From NCBI RefSeq assembly GCF_020594515.1, contig NZ_JAJCTH010000012.1, positions 1-64,000 on the forward strand: a DNA stretch of 64,000 bases, in the 5' to 3' direction. The DNA comes from Rhodoferax sp. U2-2l (lineage in GTDB: Bacteria; Pseudomonadota; Gammaproteobacteria; Burkholderiales; Burkholderiaceae_C). The translations under genes were made by a program, and so were the position numbers. This document shows positions 45,698 through 57,328 of the stretch, piece by piece (the first letter of the stretch is position 1; the number at the start of each line of letters is the position of its first letter). The notes beneath the pieces are model-generated. The model was not told the origin of the DNA. It worked only from the letters and a program-made list of their open reading frames with translations, and ran no database searches.

Positions 45698-46249
45698 ATG
45701 AAAATGATGATGACCGTAGAACAAGTTCTGGCCGCGCAAAAAGCCAACATGGAAACCCTGCTGGGTTTGACTTCCAAAGCTTTCGAAAGCGTTGAGAAGA
45801 TTGTTGAACTCAACATGGCCGCCTCCAAGGCCGCTTTGGCCGAGTCTGGCGAAAACGCCAAGGCCATGCTCAGCGTGAAAGACGCCCAAGAACTGCTGGC
45901 CCTGCAATCTGGCCTGATGCAGCCCCTGGCTGAAAAGACCGCTGCTTACAGCCGTCACCTGTATGAAATCGCGTCTGGCACCACCAGCGAATTCACCAAG
46001 GCCATGGAAAGCCAGGCCGCTCAGGCGCAACAACAGTTCACCGGCATGCTCGACTCCGCTTCCAAAAACGCGCCCGCTGGCTCTGAAGCTGCTGTGGCCG
46101 TCATGAAGAGTGCTGTCGCCGCTGCCACCAACGCGCTGGAGTCGGTCCAGAAAGCCGTCAAACAAGCCACGGATGTTGCTGAATCCAATTTCACCGCCAT
46201 GACCAACACGGCAGCCAACGTGACCAAGTCGGCGACCAAAAAGCGTTGA
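45698..46249 (+). CDS. Phasin family protein
   Basis: 183 residues, standard for the beta-proteobacterial phasin family. The start [20 protein letters not shown] and the amphipathic helical body with [20 protein letters not shown] are typical; the C-terminus is Ala/Thr/Lys-rich ([11 protein letters not shown]). Phasins coat polyhydroxyalkanoate granules. ATG 45698 follows GGAG. Two inverted operators flank the promoter and a strong terminator follows about 170 bases after the stop. Confidence 0.93.
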   Translation: MKMMMTVEQVLAAQKANMETLLGLTSKAFESVEKIVELNMAASKAALAESGENAKAMLSVKDAQELLALQSGLMQPLAEKTAAYSRHLYEIASGTTSEFTKAMESQAAQAQQQFTGMLDSASKNAPAGSEAAVAVMKSAVAAATNALESVQKAVKQATDVAESNFTAMTNTAANVTKSATKKR

Positions 46250-46417
46250 TCGGCATCTTTTTTGCTTGAAGTCAATAAGCATCAAAATAAGTACCCACCT
46301 CTAACGATCAAGGGAAAACCCTGAGATACTCCTAAAAGTACGGAATTCAGAAACCTCACGGTTTCAGCAGGTTGTCTCCTCGGGTCCTTTCGAAACCATC
46401 AGGTTCAGGGATCCCTT

Positions 46418-46449
46418 AAGGGCTGGTCGCAAGACCGGCCCTTTTTTTT
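46418..46449 (+). terminator. Terminator downstream of the phasin gene
   Basis: AAGGGCTGGTC, loop GCAA, GACCGGCCCTT, followed by eight T. It ends a roughly 200-base 3' region of the phasin transcript. Confidence 0.92.
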
Positions 46450-46474
46450 CACGCCTTGGCCCAATCCAAGAGAC

Positions 46475-46516
46475 CAAACAAAAACCGGTACAGACCTTGC
46501 AGGCCGGTACCGGTTT
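46475..46516 (-). terminator. Terminator downstream of clpA
   Basis: Arms AAACCGGTAC (minus-strand reading, 46516-46507) and GTACCGGTTT (46491-46482), loop of 15 bases, then TTGTTTGG. It follows the clpA stop. Confidence 0.75.
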
Positions 46517-46539
46517 GAAAAGATGAAGCCTCAGTCTGT

Positions 46540-48867
<2,328 letters not shown>

Positions 48868-48948
48868 GGTGTTCCTTTGTTAGCTTCGATTCGATGGTTA
48901 ACTGTAATCTGATTTGAAATCAGGGCGGCTCTGCAGGGATTCAGTCAC

Positions 48949-49311
48949 TCACGAATCCAGCGGTTCTGCGACACACTGCAAGGGATGGCCAGCCTTGTTG
49001 GCGGCTTCCATCACCTGGTTCACCTTGGTGGCGGCCACGTCACGCGAATACACACCACACACGCCCCGCCCATCCAGATGGATCTTCAACATGATCTGGG
49101 TCGCTGTTTCCAGATCCTTGCCAAAAAACTCTTGAATCACGATCACCACGAACTCCATCGGCGTGTAGTCATCATTGAGCATGACCACCTGGTAGAGCTT
49201 GGGCGGCTTGGTTTTCTGGGTTCGCCGCTCCAGCACTACTGTGCCGTCCGTGTCATCCACTTGAGGTTTTGCAGGCGGTTGCGGAATGATTTTTGGGATT
49301 TTTGTGCTCAT
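48949..49311 (-). CDS. clpS: ClpA adaptor protein ClpS
   Basis: 120 residues. After a disordered N-terminus the core [20 protein letters not shown] (41-60) carries the N-degron-binding residues; [17 protein letters not shown] and the end follow. ClpS hands N-degron proteins to ClpA. It lies 9 bases after dusC and 81 bases before clpA. Confidence 0.97.
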   Translation of the reverse strand: MSTKIPKIIPQPPAKPQVDDTDGTVVLERRTQKTKPPKLYQVVMLNDDYTPMEFVVIVIQEFFGKDLETATQIMLKIHLDGRGVCGVYSRDVAATKVNQVMEAANKAGHPLQCVAEPLDS

Positions 49312-49320
49312 GAAAACATT

Positions 49321-50346
49321 CTATCGAGCCGCTTCCTGCGCTGCGGACCCAGGTGACATGGTGCCACTGACGCAAGATTCAAGCCCTGCCATTTGGAAAG
49401 CCAGCCAGGCATCCACATCTGCCGGGCGGTGATACGTCTTGACGGCTTCAAACGCCTGTTGCGCCTGCGGGTACGCCCGGCGCAGCAAATTGAGCCACTG
49501 TTTGAGCCGCCCGGTACGCTGGTCCACCCGCAGATGTTGGCCCACCAGATGCCAAAAATCGGCAATCAGCGGCAGCACCTGCGCCCAGGACAGCGGCTGG
49601 GTCTGGCCCCCGCGAATCTCCAGCGCCAGCCCCGGGTTGGCCACCATGCCCCGCCCCAACATCAAGGCATGGCAACCGCTCGCGGCGCGGCAAGCCAGCG
49701 CGTCGGCCACGGTCCAGATCTCGCCATTGGCCACCAGCGACAGTTTGACCACCTGGCGGATATCGTCCACACGCTCCCAATACGCAGGTGGACGGTAGCC
49801 GTCCAATTTGGTGCGCGCATGCACCACCAGCTCGGAGGCACCACCCGCCTCGATCGCCAACGCACATGCTTCGGCACGGGTGTCATCGTGCAAGCCCAGC
49901 CGCATCTTGGCCGACACCGCCTGCTGTGCCGGTACGGCGCGACGCACCGCAGAGACGATCCGGAACAACAGTTCAGGTTCGTCCAGCAACGCGGCGCCAC
50001 CCCGGTGCCGGTTCACCACCTGCGACGGGCAGCCAAAATTCAAGTCAACACCATGTGGCCCCAAGCTGGCCAGGCGCGCTGCGTTGTCGGCCAAACATGC
50101 CGGGTCAGACCCCAGCAACTGCGGGCGCACCGGCACGCCAGTGGCTGTGTTGCCACCTTGCGTCAGCTCGGGCACCAGCCGCTCAAACACGCGCTCCGGC
50201 AACAAGGTGTCGGTGATGCGGATGAATTCGGAGACGCAACGCTCGACCCCGCCCACGCGGGTCAACACGTCACGCAGTACAAAGTCCAGCAGCCCCTCCA
50301 TCGGGGCCAGCAGCAAGACAGGGGACAGATCAGGTTCTTTTGGCAC
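49321..50346 (-). CDS. dusC: tRNA-dihydrouridine(16) synthase DusC
   Basis: 341 residues from GTG 50346; a GTG at 50388 would give 355 residues. The FMN barrel begins VLLLAPMEGLLDFVLRDVLT, has GVDLNFGCPSQVVNRHRGGA near 110-129 with the catalytic Cys, and SAKMRLGLHDD near 157. The length and the NFGCP/HRGGA pattern fit DusC, which reduces U16 of tRNA. Start is uncertain because the first codons overlap a GGGGACAGATCAG segment resembling an intergenic repeat. Confidence 0.93.
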   Translation of the reverse strand: MPKEPDLSPVLLLAPMEGLLDFVLRDVLTRVGGVERCVSEFIRITDTLLPERVFERLVPELTQGGNTATGVPVRPQLLGSDPACLADNAARLASLGPHGVDLNFGCPSQVVNRHRGGAALLDEPELLFRIVSAVRRAVPAQQAVSAKMRLGLHDDTRAEACALAIEAGGASELVVHARTKLDGYRPPAYWERVDDIRQVVKLSLVANGEIWTVADALACRAASGCHALMLGRGMVANPGLALEIRGGQTQPLSWAQVLPLIADFWHLVGQHLRVDQRTGRLKQWLNLLRRAYPQAQQAFEAVKTYHRPADVDAWLAFQMAGLESCVSGTMSPGSAAQEAAR

Positions 50347-50461
50347 CGGCGGATTGTGGCGTGATTCAAGGCAGGCGGAAGGCCACACGCGTCGGGCTAT
50401 GATTTGTCAAAGCGCGCGCCGCAGCGCGCAGACTGACCACACCACAGGACTGGAGCACACG

Positions 50462-50932
50462 ATGGCAATCACCGTCAACCTCGATTTGGGTTATGAATTT
50501 GCCGTTAAAGCCCCGTATGACACGGTGTTTGCGCTGCTCTCGGATGTGCCCCAATCGGCCAGCCACTTCCCCAAGCTGGACAAGCTGGTGGACCTGGGTG
50601 ACGGCGTGTACCGCTGGGAAATGGCCAAAATTGGCGTTGCCAAATTTGTCCTGCAAACCATCTACGCCTCCAAGTATGTGGCGAACCCGGCCAAAGGCAC
50701 GGTCATCTGGACGCCGGTAGCAGGTGAAGGCAACGCCCTGGTGTCGGGTAGCTGGAAGGTGGTTGACAAGAAAAAATCCACCCATCTGACGCTGCACATC
50801 CAAGGCGAGGTGATGATGCCGCTGCCCGGCATGGTGAAAATGATCGTGGTGCCCGCCGTGCAAGCTGAGTTTGAAAAGCTGGTGGAGCAGTACATCGCCA
50901 ACCTCACCAAAAAGTTTGGCGGCGAGGTCTGA
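50462..50932 (+). CDS. SRPBCC (START/polyketide-cyclase-like) family protein
   Basis: 156 residues from ATG 50462, with GGAG as ribosome site. The N-terminal strand FAVKAPYDTVFALLSDVPQS near 15-34 is typical of ligand-binding SRPBCC proteins, followed by beta strands and the long C-terminal helix VPAVQAEFEKLVEQYIANLT. These proteins bind hydrophobic ligands in a cavity; no specific function can be deduced. It converges on the DUF808 gene with 5 bases between. Confidence 0.82.
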   Translation: MAITVNLDLGYEFAVKAPYDTVFALLSDVPQSASHFPKLDKLVDLGDGVYRWEMAKIGVAKFVLQTIYASKYVANPAKGTVIWTPVAGEGNALVSGSWKVVDKKKSTHLTLHIQGEVMMPLPGMVKMIVVPAVQAEFEKLVEQYIANLTKKFGGEV

Positions 50933-50937
50933 GGCCT

Positions 50938-51858
50938 CTATTTCCTGGTTAACGCCGACTTGACCCAACTGACGGCCTGGACCCCTGCCAGCGCCACACC
51001 TCCAGCCAACAATCCGAACACACCGCTTAGCACCGCCGACGCCACCGGTGCCGCAGCACCCGCCAGCAGGCTGATGCTCTCGAGCCACTCGCCAGCGCTG
51101 TGCCAGCCGTGCGCCAGAATGCCGCCGCCGACCAGAAACATCGCCAGCGTGCCCAGGATGGTCAGACTTTTCATCAGCAGTGGCGCGGCGCGCAACAAGC
51201 CCCGGCCCAGCCTGTGTTGCCAGCCCGGCTGCCCAGGGCGCAACGTGAGCCACAGGCCCAGGTCGTCGATCTTCACGATCGCCGCCACCAGCCCGTAAAC
51301 ACCCACCGTCATCAACAGGGCCACGCCAGCCAGCACACTGACCTGGGTCACAAACGGGCTCGCCGCCACCGTGCCCAGGGTGATGACGATGATCTCGGTC
51401 GACAAAATGAAGTCGGTACGCACCGCACCCTTGATCTTGTCTTTCTCAAGTGCGACCAGATCCACCGACTCGTCGCTCAGGGCTTGGACCAGCTGCGCGT
51501 GCTCGGCTTCGACTTCGTGGCTGCTGTGCAAAAACTTGTGCGCCACCTTCTCAAAGCCTTCAAAACACAAAAAAAGGCCGCCTGCCATCAGCAGCGGTGT
51601 GATCGACCACGGGGCCACAGCACTCAGCGCCAGCGCGCTGGGCACCAGAATCGCCTTGTTGATGAATGAGCCCTTGGCCACCGCCCATACCACGGGTAAC
51701 TCGCGGTCGGCCTTGACACCGGACACTTGCTGGGCGTTCAGCGCCAGGTCGTCGCCCAGCACACCAGCGGTCTTTTTGGCCGCCACCTTGGTCAAAAGCG
51801 CCACGTCATCCAGGATGGTGGCGATGTCGTCCAACAAAACAAGCAGGCTACTGGCCAT
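50938..51858 (-). CDS. DUF808 family membrane protein
   Basis: 306 residues from ATG 51858, giving the family start [20 protein letters not shown]. Further family marks are [19 protein letters not shown] near 28-46 and [10 protein letters not shown] near 102. About four to six hydrophobic helices lie in the C-terminal two thirds. It resembles E. coli YedI-type proteins of unknown function. Confidence 0.88.
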   Translation of the reverse strand: MASSLLVLLDDIATILDDVALLTKVAAKKTAGVLGDDLALNAQQVSGVKADRELPVVWAVAKGSFINKAILVPSALALSAVAPWSITPLLMAGGLFLCFEGFEKVAHKFLHSSHEVEAEHAQLVQALSDESVDLVALEKDKIKGAVRTDFILSTEIIVITLGTVAASPFVTQVSVLAGVALLMTVGVYGLVAAIVKIDDLGLWLTLRPGQPGWQHRLGRGLLRAAPLLMKSLTILGTLAMFLVGGGILAHGWHSAGEWLESISLLAGAAAPVASAVLSGVFGLLAGGVALAGVQAVSWVKSALTRK

Positions 51859-52005
51859 CTGAAACACTCCAAGGTCTGAAAAACGTGGCGAAAGTCGCGC
51901 GCTGCATTGTCGTTGATGGCCTGGCACCAGTTGGCTTGCGGCAAGTTCGATAATGGCACCCGCCAATGTGTCATGGGACCTGTCCCGCCTTCAGAAAGAT
52001 CAGTC

Positions 52006-53127
52006 ATGCATCGCGTTTGTATCAGCAGCACCGGGCTGTATGTGCCCCCCTTCACCATCAGCAATGCCGAGCTGGTGGCCGCCTTCAACCAGTTTGCCGA
52101 CCTGGACAACGCCGCACACGCTACCGAAATCGCCGCAGGCAGCCGCGCCGCCGTGGCGCATTCCAGCGTCGAGTTCATTGAAAAAGCATCGGGCATCCAG
52201 CAGCGTTATGTGGTGGAAAAGTCTGGCGTGCTGGACCCGACCCGCATGCGCCCGCGCTTAAGCGCCCGGCCAGATGCCGAGATCTCCCTGATGGCCGAGA
52301 TCAGCGTGGCCGCATCGCTTGACGCCTTGCAACGCGCCGGTAAAACCGCTGCCGATGTCGACGGTGTGATCTGCGCTGCCGCCAACATGCAGCGTGCCTA
52401 CCCGGCGATGGCGATCGAGATCCAGCAGGCGCTGGGCATCACCGGTTTTGGGTTCGATATGAACGTGGCCTGTTCGTCGGCCACCTTTGGCATTGAGATG
52501 GCCGTCAACGCCGTCAAATGCGGCTCGGCCCGCGCGGTGCTGGTGGTCAACCCTGAAATCACCTCGCCGCACCTGGCCTGGAAGGACCGAGACTGCCACT
52601 TCATCTTTGGTGACGTGTGCACCGCCATCCTGGTGGAGCGGCAAGACACCGCGCCGGCCGGCGCGTTTGAAGTGCTGGGCACCAAACTGGTGACCTCGTT
52701 TTCCAACAACATCCGCAACAACGCTGGCTTTATGTCGCGCAGCGAAGACCGCAACCCGGACGACCGCGACCAATTGTTCTACCAGGAAGGCCGCAAGGTG
52801 TTCAAGGAAGTCTGCCCGATGGCCGCCGAGCACATCAACAGCCACCTGGCCACGCTGGACATGGCCCCCAGCGGTGTGCGCCGCTTCTGGCTGCACCAGG
52901 CCAACCTGGCGATGAACCAGCTGATTGGCCGGCGCCTGCTCGGGCGCGAGGCCATGGCCGATGACGCGCCGGTGATCCTGAACGAATTTGCCAACACCGC
53001 CTCGGCGGGGTCGATCATCGCCTTCCACCGCCACCATGCAGACATCGCCGCGGGTGAGGTGGGGGTGATCTGCTCGTTTGGCGCGGGTTACTCGATCGGC
53101 AGCGTGGTGGTGCGCCGGCTGGCTTGA
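52006..53127 (+). CDS. Beta-ketoacyl-ACP synthase III (FabH-like)
   Basis: 373 residues from ATG 52006, about 50 longer than E. coli FabH. The catalytic Cys is in FDMNVACSSATFGIEMA near 152, the His in WLHQANLAMNQ near 296 and the Asn in NEFANTASAGSIIAF near 330. This longer KAS III type is common in Betaproteobacteria. It condenses an acyl-CoA with malonyl-ACP to begin fatty-acid chains or related compounds. It stands alone; no fab cluster is nearby, so a housekeeping or specialised role cannot be separated. Confidence 0.9.
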   Translation: MHRVCISSTGLYVPPFTISNAELVAAFNQFADLDNAAHATEIAAGSRAAVAHSSVEFIEKASGIQQRYVVEKSGVLDPTRMRPRLSARPDAEISLMAEISVAASLDALQRAGKTAADVDGVICAAANMQRAYPAMAIEIQQALGITGFGFDMNVACSSATFGIEMAVNAVKCGSARAVLVVNPEITSPHLAWKDRDCHFIFGDVCTAILVERQDTAPAGAFEVLGTKLVTSFSNNIRNNAGFMSRSEDRNPDDRDQLFYQEGRKVFKEVCPMAAEHINSHLATLDMAPSGVRRFWLHQANLAMNQLIGRRLLGREAMADDAPVILNEFANTASAGSIIAFHRHHADIAAGEVGVICSFGAGYSIGSVVVRRLA

Positions 53128-53130
53128 TCA

Positions 53131-53181
53131 GTTGGGGACAGAGCTGGTTCGCCTGGCGTAACTGCGGTCTGTCCCGCAAGG
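53131..53181. repeat. Dispersed palindrome family R3, copy 1
   Basis: GTTGGGGACAGAGCTGGTTC to TCTGTCCCGCAAGG, with inverted arms GGGACAGA/TCTGTCCC. A second copy is at 63785-63834. It lies between the KAS III gene and the convergent GNAT gene. Confidence 0.75.
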
Positions 53182-53184
53182 CCT

Positions 53185-53715
53185 TTAATTTAAATCGCGT
53201 TTGAAACGGATCTCTTCGATCCGCGTCAAGCCAACCAGCACCGTTTTGATGCTGGTCATCTCGCGTTTGAAACCGGCCATATCAAAAAAGCGCAGGGCAC
53301 GCTCGTAGCCCAGCGGCACCCAGGCGGTGACTTTGGTGCAACCTTCATCAATCAGGCCTTCACGGGCGGCGTCCCACAGCGCCAGCCCAACACCCTGACC
53401 CCAAACGGTGGGGCGAGCGAAGAGCGCCCAGATTTCGCCCATGGTGGCGGGTGTCTTGGGGTCGCGTGAGCGATCGAACCCGACAAACCCCACCACTTCG
53501 CCGTCCACCACGGCCACCAGCACCTGCGGGTCGGCAAACTCGATGGCTTCGCGCCAGTAGCTTTGGCTCTTTTTTAACGAATCAAATTCCGGCATCGGCT
53601 CGCCGGGAAACTGCGCCTTGAACGCGGCTTGTGAGGCGGCCGCCTGGATTTGGGCGATGGCCTGGGCGTCGCGCTCTTTGGCGGGACGGACTTCAACTTC
53701 AATGGATTCAGACAT
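53185..53715 (-). CDS. GNAT family N-acetyltransferase
   Basis: 176 residues from ATG 53715. The acetyl-CoA site is in IWALFARPTVWGQGVGLALW near 100-119 (Q-x-x-G-x-G/A type), preceded by VVGFVGFDRSRD. The substrate is unknown. A terminator hairpin with a T-run lies just ahead of the start codon in the same direction. Confidence 0.88.
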   Translation of the reverse strand: MSESIEVEVRPAKERDAQAIAQIQAAASQAAFKAQFPGEPMPEFDSLKKSQSYWREAIEFADPQVLVAVVDGEVVGFVGFDRSRDPKTPATMGEIWALFARPTVWGQGVGLALWDAAREGLIDEGCTKVTAWVPLGYERALRFFDMAGFKREMTSIKTVLVGLTRIEEIRFKRDLN

Positions 53716-53717
53716 GC

Positions 53718-53743
53718 AAAAAAAGGCCGGGGTCAGGCCCGGC
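53718..53743 (-). terminator. Intrinsic terminator just ahead of the GNAT gene
   Basis: Minus-strand reading: GCCGGG, loop, CCCGGC, then seven T, ending directly before the GNAT start. It would terminate transcripts from the unknown gene at 53950-54735. Confidence 0.75.
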
Positions 53744-53949
53744 AAAGTTTCAAAAAGGAGCTGGATTGTCGCCGCACTAAGACCGGCTGTCTTGGAAGAC
53801 GTGATCCGCCATCCCACCGCCCGGTGGCAGCGTGGCTAACTCAGGCCCGCCATAACATCCAAAGACGTCAGAAAAAACCAAATGCCCCTGCGCCCCAGGG
53901 TCATGGGCCTTCCGGTCAACAAGGCCAAAAACAGCGTTCACGTCAGACA

Positions 53950-54735
53950 CTAACCCGCCCCGCGCGCGATCAGGTAACTGGCCAGCACGTCACGGAACAC
54001 CTCGTCATCGCGCACCTTGGGCAAGATAGCGTTGACAACGTCCTCGAACGTCCGGTTGGGATCCGCGCCCGAGTCCAGGGCACGGCGCAGCACCGCCATG
54101 TCACTTGAGAGCAGGCCGATCCACATGTCAGCCGCCGGGTCAGCCACGCCCAGGGCCCGTGCACGCTGAAGGACTTGCAGCATGTGCTTTTGCCGCGCAT
54201 GTTCCTTGGGGTCCAGCGTGGTCAGGTCATCACGCACCAGTCCGGAGACGCTGCGCAACGTCTCCTTGCCGACCTGAAGCGAACGCACCACACTGTCATA
54301 TTGAGCTTGGGTGATCTTGCCCTCGGACAGCAGGCGATGCGCTTTCTCCAGCAAGTCCAGTTCTGCAGCCACGGTCTCGACGTGGATCTTGACGGTTTCA
54401 GCATGCGTGTGTTCGGTTTCGGCCTGGAGATTTGGCAGGGCCAACGCTGCCGCTGCGATGGAGAGCACGCCAAGGATGGCCTTGCCTTTGCCCCGCAACT
54501 TCAGCTCGTTGGGTGTACCGATCACCAGCTCTTCAATCCACAAAACATCACTTTCCGTGGCCGTGGCAGCACCGGCATCAATCGATGCTTCGGACGACGC
54601 ATCGTGCGTTTGCAGCAACCACACGGCTGTGTACAGCGCCGTCATGCCTGCCAGCAAACTCTGCAGCTGCACGGCTTGCACCGCATCCACCAGGGGTACA
54701 CGAAGCAACAATTCGGTCTCGTCAGTGCTTGCCAT
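53950..54735 (-). CDS. Hypothetical protein with membrane segment, coiled coil and SHOCT-like stretch
   Basis: 261 residues from ATG 54735, with a strong AGGAGG ribosome site. I do not recognise the family. Residues about 80-97 (AILGVLSIAAAALALPNL) form a hydrophobic segment; a Glu/His-rich helical region follows, then LLSEGKITQAQYDSVVRSL, which resembles SHOCT-type short helical domains. The C-terminus has an ankyrin-like phrase DSGADPNRTFEDVV. The N-terminal 80 residues are predicted soluble. A 210-base 3' region ends in an intrinsic terminator. No neighbour suggests its role. Confidence 0.7.
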   Translation of the reverse strand: MASTDETELLLRVPLVDAVQAVQLQSLLAGMTALYTAVWLLQTHDASSEASIDAGAATATESDVLWIEELVIGTPNELKLRGKGKAILGVLSIAAAALALPNLQAETEHTHAETVKIHVETVAAELDLLEKAHRLLSEGKITQAQYDSVVRSLQVGKETLRSVSGLVRDDLTTLDPKEHARQKHMLQVLQRARALGVADPAADMWIGLLSSDMAVLRRALDSGADPNRTFEDVVNAILPKVRDDEVFRDVLASYLIARGAG

Positions 54736-54970
54736 CACATCCTCCTGAAATGGGTTTCGGAACAAAGCAGTGGCGCGTTCCGATGCACGTTATACCGCAG
54801 GCACGCCATTGGTCAAAACGAGAGGGCGGCTGGATGGGCACAAGCCGAAGGTTCTGGCTCATCAGGGACAATACGTCTCTGTAATTATTTTTTAATCGGC
54901 TAGTGATGGTGTTCGTGCGTTTGTCCTCATGGATTGGCCCGGTCATTGTTGAGGTGCCGACGTCACCCCC

Positions 54971-55738
54971 ATGTGGATCACTGAACTCTATTTCCTGCTA
55001 CCGCTGACGTTTGTGGCGGCCATGCTCAACGCCTCGGTTGGTGGCGGCGGCCTGGTACTGATACCCGGCATGTTCGCCCTGTTTCCAGCAGCGGCCCCCG
55101 CCAGCCTGCTGGCCACCGAAAAGTTCGCGTCGGTGACCGGCATGGCCACCGCCACGCTCCAGTACGCCCGACGCATGCAGTTGCCCTGGGGCCTGCTGCT
55201 GTTGACTGCCGGGACGGCTTTCTGTGGCGGCTTTTTCGGCGCGCGCGCCATTGCCGTCTTGCCCAGCGCATGGATCAAGCCATTTGTGGTGTTTTTGCTG
55301 TTTGTGATGCTGATCTACACCTGGTTCCGGCCCGAGTTTGGCAAGCAGGATGCCAACATGCCGGTGACCCGCAACGACAAGGTTCGCGGCGTGTTGATCG
55401 GTACAGCGATCGGGTTTTATGACGGCTTTTTTGGCCCCGGCACCGGCAGTTTCCTGATCTTTCTGTTCGTGCGCATCTTCCACTTTGACTTCATGCGCGC
55501 CACCGCCTGTGCCAAAGTGGTCAACATGGCGACCAATCTGGGCGCGCTGGCGTTTTTTATTCCGGCCGGTTTTGTCAGCTTCAAGCTCGCCATTCCGATG
55601 GCAGTGGCCATGATTGCCGGCTCGTTCGTCGGCAGCCATCTGGCCATGAAGGGCGGCAACCGTTGGCTACGGCGGTTGTTTTTGGTCCTGGTCATCAGCC
55701 TGCTAGGCAAGCTGATACTGGATTTGGTCCGTCCATGA
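54971..55738 (+). CDS. TSUP family membrane transporter (TauE/SafE type)
   Basis: 255 residues with eight hydrophobic segments in two repeats: the first begins FVAAMLNASVGGGGLVLIPG and the second GFYDGFFGPGTGSFLIFLF near 152-170, the pair of glycine-rich motifs typical of the family. TSUP proteins export organosulfonates, sulfite or related anions; the substrate is unknown here. The stop directly abuts the stop of tryptophanase on the other strand. Confidence 0.92.
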   Translation: MWITELYFLLPLTFVAAMLNASVGGGGLVLIPGMFALFPAAAPASLLATEKFASVTGMATATLQYARRMQLPWGLLLLTAGTAFCGGFFGARAIAVLPSAWIKPFVVFLLFVMLIYTWFRPEFGKQDANMPVTRNDKVRGVLIGTAIGFYDGFFGPGTGSFLIFLFVRIFHFDFMRATACAKVVNMATNLGALAFFIPAGFVSFKLAIPMAVAMIAGSFVGSHLAMKGGNRWLRRLFLVLVISLLGKLILDLVRP

Positions 55739-57109
55739 TCAGACCCAAGCACACTCGCAGGTGAAGTGCCGTAGAAACTGCGGCTGTTTGGTGATCTTCA
55801 CACCCCGAATCGACGCCGCCTTCTCCTTCACCTCGGCAATCACTTCCGCCGCGTAGTCAAAGTGGCTTTGCGTGTACATGCGCCTTGGGAAGGCCAGGCG
55901 CACCAGTTCCATGCTGTGGTAGGTCTCGACTCCGTTCGCCAAGCGTTTGCCAAACATCACCGAGCCAATTTCTACGCCGCGAATGCCGCCCTCCAGATAC
56001 AGCGCGTTGCACAGCGCCCAGGCTGGGTAATGCGCCACCGGCATATCCGGCAGCACGGTGCGCGCGTCGATGTAGACGGCGTGGCCGCCGGTGGGTTTGA
56101 CGAAGCTCACGCCCGCAGCGTCGAGGCGCTCGCCCAGGTATTCGGCGGTGCGCAGGCGATAACGCAGGTAGTCTTCCTGCATACCCTCCTCCAGCCCCAC
56201 GGCCAGCGCTTCCAGGTCGCGCCCGGCCAAGCCGCCGTAGGTGGGAAAACCTTCGGTCATGATCAGCACGTTGCGCACCGCGTCCATCCATTCTTCGCTA
56301 CGCAGCACGATGAAGCCGCCGATGTTGACCATGCCGTCTTTCTTGGCGCTCATGGTGGCGCCGTCGGCATAGGAGAACATTTCCTGCACGATTTGTTTGA
56401 TCGGCGTGTTCTCATAACCCGATTCACGCATCTTGATGAACATGGCGTTTTCCGAGAAGCGGCACACGTCCATGATGAAGGGTTTGCCGTATTTCTTGAG
56501 CAAAGCGGCATAAGCGCGGATGTTGGCCATCGACACCGGTTGCCCGCCACCGGTGTTGTTGGTGACGGTGATCATGCCGAACGGAATCTGGTCGCCACGC
56601 TCTTTGAGTAGCGCTTCAACCCGTTCCAGGTCGATGTTGCCCTTGAACGGGTGGATCGTGGCGGGTTGCAGGCCTTCCGCGATCACCAGGTCCAGCGCCT
56701 CAATGCCCAGAAACTCCAGGTTGGCGCGGGTGGTGTCAAAGTGGCAGTTGTTGGGCACCACATCGCCCTTTTTGCAGACAGCCGTGAACAGCACCTTTTC
56801 TGCCGCACGGCCTTGGTGCGTGGGCACAAAAAACTGCATGCCGGTGATGTCCTGGATGACTTTTTCTAATCTGTAGAAGCTGCGCGCCCCGGCGTAACTT
56901 TCGTCACCCTCCATGATGGCACCCCACTGGCGGCTGGACATGGCGCCGGTGCCGGAGTCGGTCAACCAGTCGATCAGCACGTCTTCGGCGTGGAGTTTAA
57001 AAACGTTGAGTTTGGCGGCTTCCAGCAACTGCACCCGCTCCTCACGGGTCGTCATGCGGATGGGTTCAATGCTTTTGATGCGGAAGGGTTCGATCAGGGT
57101 TTTGGGCAT
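55739..57109 (-). CDS. tnaA: Tryptophanase
   Basis: 456 residues, beta-eliminating lyase family. The PLP lysine is in YADGATMSAKKDGMVNIGG near 247. Two positions separate it from tyrosine phenol-lyase: IRGVEIGS (TPL has an Arg at the corresponding position) and the C-terminal LRHFT with the His characteristic of tryptophanase (TPL has Phe). It cleaves tryptophan to indole, pyruvate and ammonia. A stand-alone TrpB2, able to use indole, is also in the window. No TnaC-like leader or tryptophan permease is seen beside it. Confidence 0.9.
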   Translation of the reverse strand: MPKTLIEPFRIKSIEPIRMTTREERVQLLEAAKLNVFKLHAEDVLIDWLTDSGTGAMSSRQWGAIMEGDESYAGARSFYRLEKVIQDITGMQFFVPTHQGRAAEKVLFTAVCKKGDVVPNNCHFDTTRANLEFLGIEALDLVIAEGLQPATIHPFKGNIDLERVEALLKERGDQIPFGMITVTNNTGGGQPVSMANIRAYAALLKKYGKPFIMDVCRFSENAMFIKMRESGYENTPIKQIVQEMFSYADGATMSAKKDGMVNIGGFIVLRSEEWMDAVRNVLIMTEGFPTYGGLAGRDLEALAVGLEEGMQEDYLRYRLRTAEYLGERLDAAGVSFVKPTGGHAVYIDARTVLPDMPVAHYPAWALCNALYLEGGIRGVEIGSVMFGKRLANGVETYHSMELVRLAFPRRMYTQSHFDYAAEVIAEVKEKAASIRGVKITKQPQFLRHFTCECAWV

Positions 57110-57222
57110 GGCGTTCTCGTCTCAGGAAAAGGAGGCGAGAAGGTAGCACCGGGTTTAACCACATGGTGTCGGTTAATTCCAACACTGTTCCATTCGACGC
57201 GCGCACGCCGACAACCGTATCA

Positions 57223-57325
57223 GGCACACCTGACGGTGCGCCTGGTTCCGCGACTGTCCCCAGGCTGCGCCCTCCTCCATGATGTCGCTGCAGCAAGCGC
57301 TGCCGTCAGGCGCGCCCGGTGGCAT
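57223..57325. repeat. Structured repeat family R2, copy B
   Basis: Minus-strand reading shares GCAGCGACA, GGAGGAGG, GGCGCAGCC and GGGGACAGTCGCGGA in order with copy A at 29924. Its arms CCTGACGG/CCGTCAGG and CGAC/GTCG give the same long hairpin architecture. It sits directly after the chemoreceptor stop. Confidence 0.65.
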
Positions 57326-57328
57326 CGC

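Noticed and set aside
49393..50364. 323-codon open frame antisense to dusC
   Set aside because: Arg/His/Gln-rich translation with no motifs; opposite strand encodes a clear DusC.
55739..57109. Tyrosine phenol-lyase
   Set aside because: VEIGS replaces the TPL Arg motif and the C-terminal LRHFT carries the tryptophanase His.
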